33,622 nucleotides of DNA from Funneliformis mosseae (GCA_910592005.1 CAJVPP010000397.1:1-33622); one strand, 5' to 3'. Shown: positions 1 through 10,842, numbered from the stretch's first letter. Notes: generated by a model not told the origin, from the letters alone. Made by a program: numbers and translations.

Positions 1-149
1 TTTAATTAATAAATTTTCATATAAAATTGATGTAATAAATCTTCGCGAAAAAATTATTCAATATTTATTTCACCCCTTTGTATATTGGAATTGTAAAAAA
101 AATATTCAATTCAGTATTAAGGTATTGTTGATCATTGTGGTATCTTTAT

Positions 150-595
150 TGATTATAAAATAGGTTAGCTAAGATCTGTTTATAACGCAAAGGTATATCA
201 GAATTCTTTTTTTTATTAAATCCTTTATTAATTCTGAAAATAATTTGCAAATACAATTTAATGTTAAACATTCTCTAAATTATGTAGTAATAAAAAATGC
301 TTTTGGTAGGTTTAAGAATAGATTTAGTTACTTAAAAGACTTAAATGTTAGAAAAATATCAACAGCAGTTCATTTTACTGAATATTATATAATTTTATAC
401 AATTTTTTAGAAATAAATAATGATAGTTAGGACAATTTAAATGATGATAATGATAATGATAATGATAGTGATGATAGTGATAATAATAATAGTGATAATA
501 ATGATAATGATAGAAATAATAATAATTTAAATGATTTAAATGAAAATTCTTTGAGAAGGATAGGAGAATTAAAAAGAAATCAAATAGTAAACCAA
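150..595 (+). pseudogene. PIF/Harbinger (HARBI1-like) transposase, C-terminal remnant
   Basis: This is the C-terminal part of a DDE transposase of the PIF/Harbinger family; its 5' part lies off the window or is lost. Near 160-200 the reading IG*LRSVYNAKVYQNS matches the family block GWPGSVHDARV, with Trp turned to stop, His to Tyr and Asp to Asn. From about 217 to 430 an open stretch contains KHSLN-VVI-NAFGRFKNRF and ISTAVHFTEYYIILYNFLE, which is the typical HARBI1 tail with the conserved NAFGRLK and CCxxLHNFLE blocks. After one stop (TGG to TAG, 428-430) the frame continues through an Asp/Asn/Ser-rich run (440-530) to a basic end (SLRRIGELKRNQ). The changes to conserved residues are mostly C-to-T or G-to-A. 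It faces the Myb-like remnant on the other strand, as expected for a two-gene Harbinger element. The family call is firm; the boundaries are approximate. Confidence 0.8.
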
Positions 596-654
596 TACTT
601 TAATGTAATTGAATTGAAATTTTATTAAATTTGATCAAAAATCAATATACAAAA

Positions 655-1380
655 TTAAAACATATTATTCTTTTCTTTGCAATTTCAATTCTATTTTTTT
701 CATTCTTAACTCAAATTCCATTCTTGATTTTTCTCTTTCATATGCCTACCTTTCCTTTTCAACTTCTATTTATTTCTTTTCTATCTCCATCTTTTTTTTC
801 CAAATTTTTTCTCATGTTTACTCATTTTAGCTATTGCTACAGCTATAACTTCAACATTATTTTTAGATTTTTATTTTTACAATTTTTCTTTTTAATTTTA
901 ATTTCTTCTTCAATACCAGTTTCTGTTTCTTTATTTGCTAAAATTAAAGGACTTATATTTTCATGTATTTTAAAGATCATATTCATTTTATCATACTATA
1001 CTAATCTTTCTGCTCTTTATCAGTTTGATTGTTATGTTCTTAATGGATTCATATTTCTTTATTAATTGAGCAAATTTACCTTAAATATAAATAATTAAAA
1101 ATATTAATAATTTAATAAGAATAAGAAAAAAAATAAGAAAATATTTACTTTTAATTGCATTTGACTCTTTATTAGGTAAAACATTCTTCGGCATATCATT
1201 ATAAAACTTTGACTTGTTTCCTTTAGACTAAGCTGAGTAATTTTCTTGAATATAGTTAAGTAAAATTTTAATTTCATTGTGTTTCCATTTATTTTCAGAT
1301 TTTTTATCAGAAGGATCTTGATTTTGATCATAATTTTCTTCTTCTTCTGCCTCACCCTTATCCTTTTTTCATCAAATAAT
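655..1380 (-). pseudogene. Myb/SANT-like DNA-binding protein of a Harbinger element, decayed
   Basis: Read on the minus strand, this stretch gives an acidic start (EAEEEE, about 1350), then KWKHNEIKILLNYIQENYSA*SKGNKSKFYND, which resembles a Myb/SANT-like (trihelix-type) DNA-binding domain. Further on it gives YDKMNMIFKIHENISPLILANKETE, then EVIAVAIAKMSKHEKKFG and a Lys/Glu-rich coiled-coil-like tail near 690-830. Stops (for example TGG to TAG at about 1230) and frame changes break it. PIF/Harbinger transposons usually carry a transposase and a separate Myb-like protein that takes the transposase to the DNA ends, so this is very likely the partner of the transposase remnant at 150-595, in convergent orientation. 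The Phe/Ser/Ile-rich open frame on the plus strand at 631-1065 is its antisense shadow. Confidence 0.65.
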
Positions 1381-1497
1381 TAATAGCCCTTTTTAATATT
1401 CTTTTGTGATTTTAATCATAATTTTCTTCTTCCTTTACCTCACCCTCATCCTTTTTTTCATAAATTAATTAATAGCCTTTTTTAATATCCTTTTGTA
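1321..1497. repeat. 88-bp tandem duplication
   Basis: Two direct copies lie head to tail at 1321-1408 and 1409-1497. Both run from ATTTT(G/A)ATCATAATTTTC, through a CTTC-rich stretch and a CTCACCCT(T/C)ATCCTTTTTT block, to AATAGCC(C)TTTTTAATAT(T/C)CTTTTGT. They differ at only a few positions. The first copy overlaps the acidic N-terminal end of the Myb-like remnant, so the duplication probably repeated an exon edge of that gene. Confidence 0.8.
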
Positions 1498-1562
1498 ATT
1501 AAAAATTCTAAAATATATACTCACCTTTTCTATTTCAAGTGGACTCAAATTCAAGTTTTATT

Positions 1563-1734
1563 ATTGAAGAGAAGTATTAGTTAAACTATATAATTGAGGA
1601 TCATATTACTATTGAGAAAGAGTATATTGTTACTGGGGAAAATTATGTTGCAACTGGGAAAAGGGAAGAACAAGTTGTTGAGAAAGAATTTGTTGCTATT
1701 GAGAAAGAGTTTGCTATTACTGTTGTTCTGTAAG
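1563..1734 (+). repeat. degenerate coding-like repeat, Glu/Lys/Val rich
   Basis: The plus strand reads as short imperfect repeats of the form (I/V)EKE(Y/F)(I/V), for example TIEKEYIV, VVEKEFV and AIEKEFAI, joined by VTGENYVATGKREEQ. There is one internal stop near 1578 and a final stop near 1732. No family was recognised. It may be a low-complexity exon of a decayed element or an older short tandem array. Confidence 0.4.
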
Positions 1735-2498
1735 AACTGGTCTAGGCAAAATTAAGCATGGAGTTATATTAGTTAAATGTGTAAGTACTTTCTTTTTTAA
1801 GGTCTATGAGCATCAGTAAAGTTAGTATTAGAAGTATTAGTGCGTTTAATAGAAGTTTTCTCTTTACTTTATACTTAATTCATAGTTTCTTTGAAAACGC
1901 GTTTTTTATTTGTTAACAAAAACAATCAAAAAAATTCTACTTTTCTGTAGTTTGGAAAAATCAGGTCACTGATCGAGTTATATAATCCTATTAGCCAATC
2001 TTTATCAACTTAAAATCTAATCAAAAATCTGAATGATCAAAATTGAACTAGCCTATTGTTAAATTTCAAGTGGATAGACATTTTCATGCTAGCATAGACC
2101 TTTTGCTACTCTCCAATTAATTATTTCTCAAGATTCAACTTTAAGATTTAATTTTTGATTTTCGATTAATCAAATAAATAAAATAAATAATTAAATTAAA
2201 AAATATAAGGGATATACTATATAGGTAGATATATTAGAACCTGTGATTATAGAAAAAAAAATTTCAGTTATTTGCAATTTTTTTTTGTTTTAAAATTAAA
2301 TAAATTTAAAAATTAAAATTAAATATAAAATAACATAATTAAATTAAAATCACAGTATAAAAAAATAAAAAAAAATAATTCACGGATATAAAAAATAAAT
2401 AAATAAATAATAAAACGTTATAATTAGCATGACAGAGGATTCTTAGTTACATAAGTTATTTATATAGTAAATCTATATATAATTATAATGTATCATAT
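1735..2498. other. AT-rich stretch without a recognised gene
   Basis: No open frame of useful length and no recognised motif were found. The sequence becomes nearly pure A/T from about 2150, with (AAAT)n-like runs around 2170-2200 and 2390-2410. Confidence 0.6.
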
Positions 2499-2550
2499 GG
2501 GCTTCATCAATAGAAATACAATATTTAGCGATTTTTACCAAAATGAGTTA
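2499..2550 (+). repeat. left terminal inverted repeat of the DUF7869-like element
   Basis: It begins GGGCTTCATCAATAGAAATA. The first 31 bp match the reverse complement of 5561-5591 at 28 positions; similarity then becomes patchy to about 2550. Confidence 0.7.
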
Positions 2551-2913
2551 AATACAGTGTTATATAAAACAGATATTTTAGAACATATTTCAGTCTTTAA
2601 AATTATTATTTTGTATAGTATAATTTTTTTTATACCTATTTTTCACGATTTTATGTAATCGGTAAACCAATTTAAAAATAGAATTTTAAGAATTCTCATA
2701 AATTGAGTTGATGATCTTTGAACTTCCTGCAAATTTACAATAATTAATATAAATAATAAAAAAAATTTTTTGTGCACGAAAAAGTTATCTAAATAAGTAT
2801 CATAAAATTGTGAAATTAAGCATCAATTTGAATCTATTTGAATATAAACAATTAATATATAAACCTCCAAAATTCAATAATTTTACGGTATCTTTGTATT
2901 ACTTAAACTAAAA

Positions 2914-5215
2914 ATGACTCATTCATTATTAAATAGCATTTTTTCTGAAACCCATAAAGAGCTTCAAACATTGCAACAAGATTTTTTTTGTTTTCAAACA
3001 CATTTCGTAACTATTGATAACAATATTTCTGAATTAAATTTAGAAAATAATGATAAAATTTTAGACGAAGTAGAAGCGGAGAATAGTGAATTTTTAGTTA
3101 TTATAGAAATTCAATTACAAAAATATTAACAACTTTTTAAAAAACTGAAATTATTAAAGGTGATAACTTAGGTGATATTGAAATACAACTTTTAGACGAA
3201 GAAATCAAACAAAATAATGAAGAATGTTTCAAAAAAAATATAATTGAAACATCATGTTATCAAAATAATTGTATAAAAGATAAAATTAATACTAAAAAAG
3301 CTTTTTTAAGAAATTCAAATTTTCAAAGTTTATCAAAAAGTAATCAAGATTCTTTTTTAATGGGTTATTTTGTCAGTAGTTCAGAATCACAACATATAAT
3401 AGTAAAAGGTAATAAAAGGGTTAAGACAGTTTATGATTATTCTTTTGATGCAAAAAAATCTGTTTGAAAGCTTTTAAATTTGTTTATGGGATCAGAACTA
3501 CAAGATGGAAAAATATACGAACTCATTTCTCTGTTAAAGATATTAAAACTAGGGTTTATAAAGCTATTGAAAAGCCTAGCAATAGAATGATCTCATTTTT
3601 AACAATTATAAAAATTGTTAGTTTTATATTAAGTTACACTAACAGATGGGTCTTCTATCACCAGGTATATATTTTAACATTATATTATATTTTATTTACA
3701 TTTTTACATATTTGATTTTTATCTTAGGATGACATTTCAGACGTGAAATAATAAAAGTTATTTTTTTTACCTGCTATTGAAAGCTATTTATCTTTGCATT
3801 AGAAGTATTTAATGGCAATTCAACAATGTGAAAGCATTGAAAAATTAACTATCAGTTTAAGTACTTTTTATCGAGTTTGAAAAAACTATTCATCTAAAAT
3901 AAAGTTTTAACTTCATGAAGTGACCTATGTTATTATGTAAAACTATGCGATTTAATGCTGGTAATTGAACTGTAGAGAAGTAAGATCAAAAAGTAATTGA
4001 ATGGAATGCATATATTAAAGCTGCATATGATGAATATGAATATTACAAGTAAGTTTATTATACATCTTAAAATATATAATTAATTTTTAATTAATGCTTT
4101 TAACTGATAAATTTAGAAAATGTATAGAAAGAGCTAAGTTTACTGTTGAAAGACTTGGTAAAGAAAATATAATTCGTCTAGGAAAAATTAATTCTTTAGA
4201 TGTTAAAATACATCTATTTTGGGACTTTGCTCAACAAGTTCAATTACCTTCTTTATCACAACAAGAGGTAAATTGTTTTAATTTTTTTTTTTAGATTTTA
4301 TTAAAAAAACTAATTATAAAATCAACATTTTATTAGAAAGATACATTTTTTAAGTCTTTTTATAAAGTTTATGTTTTTGGGATATGCAATGATGCATTTC
4401 TTGTCAAGTAAGTTATTTATTAATTCATATTTAAAAATCTTTTAACTATTGATTATTTTTAGGTGAATTATCTTATTAAAGAAAGTGAAATGCCTGGAAA
4501 AGGAGCAGATGTGGTTATTTTATTAGTGTACAATTATTTTCTTTTGTATGGACTGGGAGAAAAACATTTAATTATCTATGCCAATAATTATTCTGGACAA
4601 AACAAGAACAATTTAATGATAGCTTATTTAACATGGCGTGTAATAATGGGTTATCATAATAGAATTACATATTTATTTATAATTGCTAGGCATATAAAAT
4701 TTAGCCTAGATTTCTTTTTTGGGTTATTTAAATTGGCACTCACTAAGTCAGAGGTTGATAATTTAGATGACTTAATTAAAGTAGTAGAAAATTCAACAAC
4801 AAATAAATATAATGTAATGCAAACGATTTTTGACAAAAACAGAGAGCAGGTTGTATATTTCTATAATTGAAATAAATAGTTAAAAGAATATTTCAAAATT
4901 GTTCCAAATATTTTAAAATAGCATCACTTTATTTTTGATAATGAACATAAAGGAAAAGTAAAAATAAGCAGTTCTATTAATAAAGAAACAAATTTGATTG
5001 AAATTTGAAGAAAAGATCTGAAAAAAGATGCCAAACCAAGTCTAGTAACTACTCCACTTCCTGGTTTAAGTGCAACTTGGCAATGGTATCTATTTGATGA
5101 AGTATGAAAGTACATTCAAGTCAAAGAAAAATAAGATTACCTTTGCCCTGAATCAGTAATTCTAAGACCACCAAAAAGTACAAAAAAAATTAACAATATC
5201 ATTTCTTATGCTATT
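2914..5215 (+). pseudogene. DUF7869-like (DDE-type, RNase-H-like) transposon gene, heavily broken
   Basis: Blocks of one long protein follow each other in order. They are an N-terminal acidic part from ATG 2914; a block with SCYQNNC, SFLMGYF and VYDYSFD (3160-3455); LKAFKFVYGIRTTRWKNIRTH (from about 3465); a block with LTDKFRKCIERAKF and DVKIHLFWDFAQQVQLPS (4097-4267); and GKGADVVILLVYNYF, YANNYSGQNKNN, HIKFSLDFFFGLFK (4463-4870) with a tail to about 5215 (CPESVILRPPKS). The GKGAN/HADNCxGQNKNN/GHTKFxPDxxFG pattern is that of the DUF7869 family, abundant in glomeromycete genomes; the protein family is recalled from memory, not searched. Likely introns are 3665-3727 and 4268-4336. Single-base frameshifts near 3455 (an A run), 3940 and 4405, and about a dozen stops (CGA to TGA, CAA to TAA, CAG to TAG, TGG to TGA/TAG), mean that no protein can be made. 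Confidence 0.7.
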
Positions 5216-5540
5216 CATTATATAATAAGCTATGTTTTATAACAGAGATAATAGTGCTTTACTTTTATCAAAAAATTTATTAATTGATTATATTTGTAAG
5301 ACAATCTCTTAAAAAAAGTATGTAAATTATTTGTAAAAAAATAATATATAAGGAAATAATATAAGGAAATAATATGTAAATTACATTGTAGATAAATATT
5401 TCAAAAAATAAATGCGTAAAAAATTCTAACAATGAATAATTATAAAAATGATTGTTATAGCAAAGATTCAATTTTGAGATGCATATAATTCCAATAATAA
5501 ATCACCATTTGTTGTTATTACACTAAACTCTGATTTCAAT

Positions 5541-5591
5541 TATCTCAAAATAGCTTTTTTGCTAGATATCGTATTTCTATTGACGAAGCCC
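5541..5591 (-). repeat. right terminal inverted repeat of the DUF7869-like element
   Basis: Its reverse complement begins GGGCTTCGTCAATAGAAATA and pairs with the left end at 2499. Confidence 0.7.
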
Positions 5592-6276
5592 TATATTACA
5601 CCACATGAAGAACACGTCCATTTGCCACAAAATTTTATTGAGACATTCTTTTATTGCTATTCTACTTTAATATACATTATGATCTCTAGAATCTCTTAGT
5701 TCTACCAAGTTTTATTAGGAGGAACTTTAGAAATACCTTCATGTTATACAAAGTCAAAATATTGGTTTTGTAACCTTTAAAAACCAAAATATCTAATAAA
5801 ACTTGGAATCTTTTTTTATCAAAAACCTTCAGAATTCATATGAGCAAGGTTAGAACATGAAAAGATGATCATTTCTTTTACAGACTTTTTGTGAAACTTC
5901 AGGATTGGTGTTGTCAAAGTTAATTTCTTATGAAATTGGTTTAGCCAATCAGAATCTTCATCGGTTAACCAATAAAATCAAAATACTGTCATGGCTGTTA
6001 TAATTAGAATCTTGATTTAATTTATACATTTTTGGAAGCTATTACAGACCGCAGTAGATTTATCAAAATTAATATTTACACTTATATTTTTAGTTAGTTT
6101 TGACTTTAGTTTGACTTTATTTCGCTGGCTTAAGTTACTAAGGATAATTTAAATAAAGTCGTCTTGTTGATATCGTATTTCTTATTACTTTCTGTTTGTT
6201 CACTTCACAAATTGATTGTGGTAATTAGTTTTAATTGAAAAAAAAACCCACTGTTGAAATTTCTGTTGTTGACATT
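5592..6276. other. intergenic; upstream region of mevalonate kinase with a nested hairpin
   Basis: There is no gene here. A perfect 14-bp inverted repeat (CCAAGTTTTATTAG at 5705-5718, CTAATAAAACTTGG at 5793-5806) encloses a second, imperfect one (ATATTGGTTTT near 5760 with AAAACCAAAATAT near 5780). The last 200 bp before the ATG are the likely promoter; no clear TATA box stands out in the A/T background. Confidence 0.5.
5705..5806. repeat. nested inverted repeat (hairpin)
   Basis: The outer arms are 14 bp and perfect (5705-5718 and 5793-5806). Inner arms around 5760-5771 and 5780-5792 are imperfect. It could be a tiny MITE or a terminator-like hairpin; its function is unknown. Confidence 0.5.
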
Positions 6277-7679
6277 ATGTCTTCACCAACCCATTATCTT
6301 ATTTCAGCGCCAGGCAAAGTTATATTGTTTGGTGAGCACGCAGTTGTTTATGGAAAGGTAAAAAAGGTTCCCATTAAAATGAATGGAAAAATGAAAATTT
6401 ACCGAACTTTATTTTTTAGACGGCAATTGCTGGAAGTATTGACGGACTTCGCACTTATATACTTTTTGAAAAGAGCGATGATGGTCTCTTAGAATTGAAT
6501 TTACCGAAACTTGGTCTTCACCTTCCTTTAATATGGCCGATTTCTGCTCTTCCATATTCCAAGGTAGCTGCGGTTAGCAAAGGTAAATTTAACTCTTCAT
6601 TTGATTATAAATCGGAGAATTGATTCTTAATTATATCCCTATTCCTTTTCTTTTTTTTTTTTTTTTGAATAAAAGCTACAGATAATAATTCTTCGCAAGA
6701 ATTAGCATTTAACGAGGAGCTTTTAAAAGAATTAAAACCAATTGTTCTTGATGGCAACGCTAAAAATAAAGATATTCAAGAAATTAATGAATTACAACAA
6801 GTGGCGGCTTCAGTCTTTCTTTACCTTTACACGAGCTTAGAGGATAAACAAAATTCATGGTATGACCCGAATTAACTCAAATAACCTGTTCAAACGTAAA
6901 ATTAAATGATAATTCATTTAAGGTGTGGGATGAAAGTTCACGTCACTTCCGATTTACCAGTGGGAGCTGGATTGGGATCATCCGCTTCTTATTCAGTTTG
7001 TTTAGCTACAGGATTATTACTTGCTCTAGGTCATATTCCTGTTCCTAACTCTAATGAAGGAAATACAGATACTAGCTTTTCAGGTTATTCTTCTCCAATG
7101 AACTTAATAAATCGTTGGGCATTTCAAGCCGAAAAGGTGATTCATGGTATTCCCTCAGGAATTGACAATGCAGTAGCTACTTATGGTAAATACTACATTT
7201 CATTTTATACCTCGTTTGAAAACATTATAATAAAATGTCTGTTTTTATTATTAAAGGTGGTGCAGTATCATTTACAAAAGGTGAAATGGAAAATGTGATA
7301 GGGTAAGGAATTTATTATCTTTGAATTATAATCAAGTATTTTATTTTATTCGATTTCCTTTGCCGAAATATGACTAGATTTTTTCTGTAAGATTTCAATT
7401 ACTTCGATTCCTATTAACTAATACGAAAATATCTCGGGATACTCGCGCTCAAGTTGCTAAAGTTCGCGTGTTATATGATAAAGTATATTTTAAATTATTT
7501 GTGGGGGAACGTTATCCTTGTTTCCTTCAAAGCCTTTTTTTTTCGAGGATCCTTTTGAGAAATTTTTTTTCAATGCTGAAATATTTTTTAAATTTTTTAG
7601 CATCCACATATTGTCGATCCTATATTAGAAGCCATTGAGGGTATTAGCCACTCATTTAATGAAATAGTTAATAGCGGAG

Positions 7680-7711
<32 letters not shown>

Positions 7712-8306
7712 AGATTAAATTAAACTGCATTATAATCATAATTTCGCTTTAAATTACTAAAATGATTTAATTACCCTATCTATAGCTTCTCAGAGTGAAT
7801 TAAATAAAAAATTCGAGGTATTTTTTTTTTAAATACGTTATTTTATTTTGAATTTATTTGATAAATGTATTTTACTTTTATTATAGGAACTTATTGATAT
7901 AAATCATTATTTATTAAATTCCTTGGGAGTGGGACATTCATCTATTGATCGAGTAAGAGAAATTACCGCACAGCATTCATTACATTCTAAACTTACTGGA
8001 GCTGGGGGTGGAGGTTGTGTATTAACTTTACTTAGAGATGGTAAATATATATACAGATTCTTCCAAGGTTAATGCGATCTTAATAATCATACATACTTTA
8101 TTGATTTATTATGAATAGATATTACAAGTGATGAAATAACGAAAATAAAATCGGCTTTAGCATCATTAGGATTTGAAAGTTTTGAGACGCAAGTTGGAGG
8201 AAATGGAGTTAGCGTGATTGATTCTTCAGTTACTATAAGTAAACAAGAATTTTTATCATCCGAAAATATACAACAAAAATTTTCTGTTTGGAAGCATTTT
8301 ACCTAA
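6277..8306 (+). CDS. mevalonate kinase, ten exons
   Basis: This enzyme phosphorylates mevalonate with ATP to 5-phosphomevalonate, an early step of isoprenoid and sterol synthesis in the cytosol. Exons are 6277-6357, 6420-6582, 6676-6859, 6923-7185, 7257-7302, 7392-7482, 7601-7679, 7786-7817, 7887-8040 and 8119-8306; they sum to 1281 bp, or 426 aa, with all introns GT...AG. The three GHMP-kinase motifs are present: [17 protein letters not shown] (residues 10-26), [16 protein letters not shown] (153-168) and [15 protein letters not shown] (348-362). The conserved E213 and D224 (in [15 protein letters not shown]) are the expected magnesium-binding Glu and catalytic Asp, 11 residues apart as usual. 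The start at 6277 puts the first motif where the family has it; an in-frame non-ATG extension upstream is not needed. Length is slightly above the animal enzyme because of loops in exons 3 and 4. The yeast equivalent is ERG12. Confidence 0.95.
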
Positions 8307-8976
8307 ATTAATAGTGTAATAACCAATTTATTTCTTCAGAATAATACATCAATAGGATTTTTTTTCCTTAAATTACAAAGTAACATCTTTATCAGCATAT
8401 AAAAATGAAAATACATGATGGTTATTTTGTTGCTCTATATAAGAAAAATAAAACTGTTCAAATTGGCAACGAAATAATATATATATATATATATATAAAA
8501 TAAAAAGAAAAAAGAATTATACACACAAAATGAAAATAGTAATAGTATAAATATAAAAATATAAAAAAAATAGAAAAAGAAAAAAATTAAGAATGTTCCG
8601 CCCTCCTTATCTCGTTTCACCGGGAAACTTTTTTAAAAAGATCAGTTTCTGTTCACCTCTTTCAAAATTATAAACGTAATATAAAACCAAATTTTGTTTC
8701 GAGTAACATTAATTTCTTTGACAAAAATAACAATAATAATAATGATGATGATGTCCAACGTATTTAAATTAAAATTTTTTTTTTTTTTTAATATAATGAT
8801 AATTGTTATTATTTTTGTCAAATATATTATAATTTCTTCATTATGATTATTTAAACAATCCTAATAGATATCTCCTCCTTCTTATGATATATATTATTTT
8901 ATTTGAAGACCTTCATATTATATATATATATCATATTTAAACAACGCGCCCCCATTCCCCAAAATCAACAATATTT
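8307..8976. other. convergent intergenic region with (AT)n microsatellites
   Basis: This lies between the 3' ends of mevalonate kinase (+) and hym1 (-). It holds an (AT)10 run at 8477-8497, a T14-15 run near 8775, GATGATGATG at about 8740 and a second AT run near 8920-8930. No gene was found. Confidence 0.7.
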
Positions 8977-10842
8977 CTATCGCGACAGAACCTCAAGTTC
9001 TGGTAATTCTTGAATTTGTTTCAATAAAAATGCCTTTTCATCATTGAATTGTTCATCATCTAATTTTTTTTACATTAGAAGAAATCAGTATCAATCATTC
9101 TTTTTTAATCAAAAGATCATTTGGAATAAACAAAATATTAAACAAACCGTGACGATCATTGTGAAAATTTCCTAAAAATTGAATCAATTTTTCCCGGTTC
9201 TTGCTCAAAATATCCGAGATAGGCTTAGTTTTGTTTGGATTCGCCACAAATATCTAAAAAATAGGGTTCTCTTCAGATTAAACGTAAAAATTTCACGATT
9301 GTTTATTATAAGTTCGTACCTTAAACACATGAAAAGCTTCGAATTGAATATTACGACTTCTATCCCTTAATAAATTCATCATAAGTTTCAAATTTTCTGA
9401 ACTCGCGATATATCGAGTCATCACATTGAAATTACAACGATCCAGTAAAATTTCTCCAAGAAGCTATAAATTTAAAGATTATCAATATTGTGTTTTTCTA
9501 CTTGATTGAGTGAATGTATAACTCACTTTAAGGGATTGTCGCTTAGTCACATAATTATTTGAATTCAACAATTTGGTATAAGACTCGAAAAACTTTTTTT
9601 TTTTTAAAAAAATACAAAGTATTAGTAAAAATAAATTTAAAATATCTGACAAATGAGTGATGAATTATGATAATACCTGTTCGTAATTAACATCCAAAAA
9701 CTCGGCTACCAAAGTCTTGTGACGTGTCAATATCTCCTTTTGAAATAAAAGGTGAACAATTTCAATATGTTGTCAAAGAATATTCATAAACGAACACACA
9801 TAATATCTCAAACCTTGAATGTAGCGAAGGCATCGCTAGCAATATCAAATGTACTCATTTCTACATAAGTAAAGAAATCGTAAAAGTGTGGCGAATACAA
9901 TATAATTTTGGTCAAGGATTCATGTCGAAGACATTCCCGTAGAATCATTCCGCAATTAAGAGCTATATCGGGATTCTCATAACTGTAGCAGAGAAGTAAA
10001 AACGTGATACCGGAATATAAATATCACATCATCTCGAATCACATAAATCAATTTATACATACCCTTTAAGTAATGTAAATAGTATTTCTTCTCTATTTGT
10101 TAAATAATCGACGGTTGGAGTCAATGAACCTATCTGCCTTCTTAGAAGGTTATTGAATATCTGCGACACGTCTTTCTTTGCCTATTATAATGATTAGTAA
10201 AGACCTGTTCATTAGGTAAGAGGACTGTAACACTATCTGAATCATAATTGACGGATTACCTCAAACTCGAATCTCCAAATATTCAACACTAATAATTGCA
10301 AAATATCATTATTATAAACTTCTTGTGCCAATTGCGCGACCGTTTCTTGCACAGGATCACTGTCTGAAACATGATTAAATTTTAAAAAAAAACAATTAAT
10401 TAGAGATCAACGATGAATTTAAAGTAATTTAATCATATCAAATGTATCTAACCTCCATCACCGTAGAGGATGGTTTTCATAGTCGTTAAGTTCTTCGATA
10501 TGTCTTCGCTTGCCTACGAAATGACATTTGGTGAGGACCTTTTCTTCTTTTATCTTTATCACTATACAGGTTTGTTGAGAGGTCAGGAACAACTCTTCTC
10601 AGAGTCAAAAAGTATACATAAACTGCCCAAAGAAGTTCCTTTGAAAGTAATAAGGGTCCTTTTTTATAGACTCAGAGTTTCCTTCTCCCAAACAAGCTGC
10701 AACCTTATATCTCAGAAAACAGTTAATTTGGCCCAACACCAACCTTCTTTTTGTCTAAGCCATCCAGCTTATTAATGGCGTCTTTAAGAATCTTCACCAG
10801 CTCGTGTGGTGTTTTTTGCTTCGACTTGAATAGAAAACTCAT
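8977..10842 (-). CDS. hym1: Hym1/Mo25 (Cab39-like) scaffold protein, ten exons
   Basis: Mo25/Hym1 is an Armadillo-like helical scaffold that binds and activates GCK/Ste20-family kinases. In fungi it works in the RAM/MOR network with an Ndr kinase to control polarity and cell separation. Exons on the minus strand are 10842-10744, 10513-10453, 10363-10260, 10181-10063, 9982-9814, 9736-9677, 9592-9527, 9463-9320, 9253-9148 and 9059-8977; they total 1011 bp, or 336 aa, close to the usual 330-345. Diagnostic stretches are [74 protein letters not shown] and the C-terminal [11 protein letters not shown]. The N terminus [17 protein letters not shown] is the normal start of the family. Intron 1 (10743-10514, 230 bp) is much longer than the others and carries an open plus-strand frame that is not a gene. 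The gene is divergent from the tRNA and sec23. Confidence 0.95.

Larger units (their letters stand above)
2499..5591 (+). mobile_element. TIR-bounded 3.1-kb DNA element carrying a DUF7869-like gene
   Basis: The two ends are inverted copies of each other. The left end at 2499 reads GGGCTTCATCAATAGAAATA followed by CAATATTTAGC. The reverse complement of the right end at 5591 reads GGGCTTCGTCAATAGAAATA followed by CGATATCTAGC. That is 28 of 31 matching positions, with weaker similarity continuing inward for another 15-20 bp. The only gene remnant between them is the DUF7869-like pseudogene at 2914-5215, so gene and ends most simply form one transposon. The bases TAT flank both ends, a possible 3-bp target duplication, but the AT-rich context makes this weak. 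All differences in the 31-bp core are transitions. Confidence 0.65.

Noticed and set aside
631..1065. 144-codon plus-strand open frame rich in Phe, Ser, Ile and Leu, looking like a membrane protein
   Set aside because: It is the antisense of the Lys/Glu-rich Myb-like remnant; its hydrophobic look comes from reading AAA/GAA codons backwards.
2914..5215. Treating the open pieces of the DUF7869-like gene (for example 4463-4870) as separate small genes
   Set aside because: They are consecutive parts of one family protein in the right order, separated by introns, stops and single-base frameshifts.
8435..8620. 61-codon minus-strand open frame between mevalonate kinase and hym1
   Set aside because: It is made of poly-Phe/Tyr/Ile codons from an (AT)n and A-rich tract, with no protein-like pattern.
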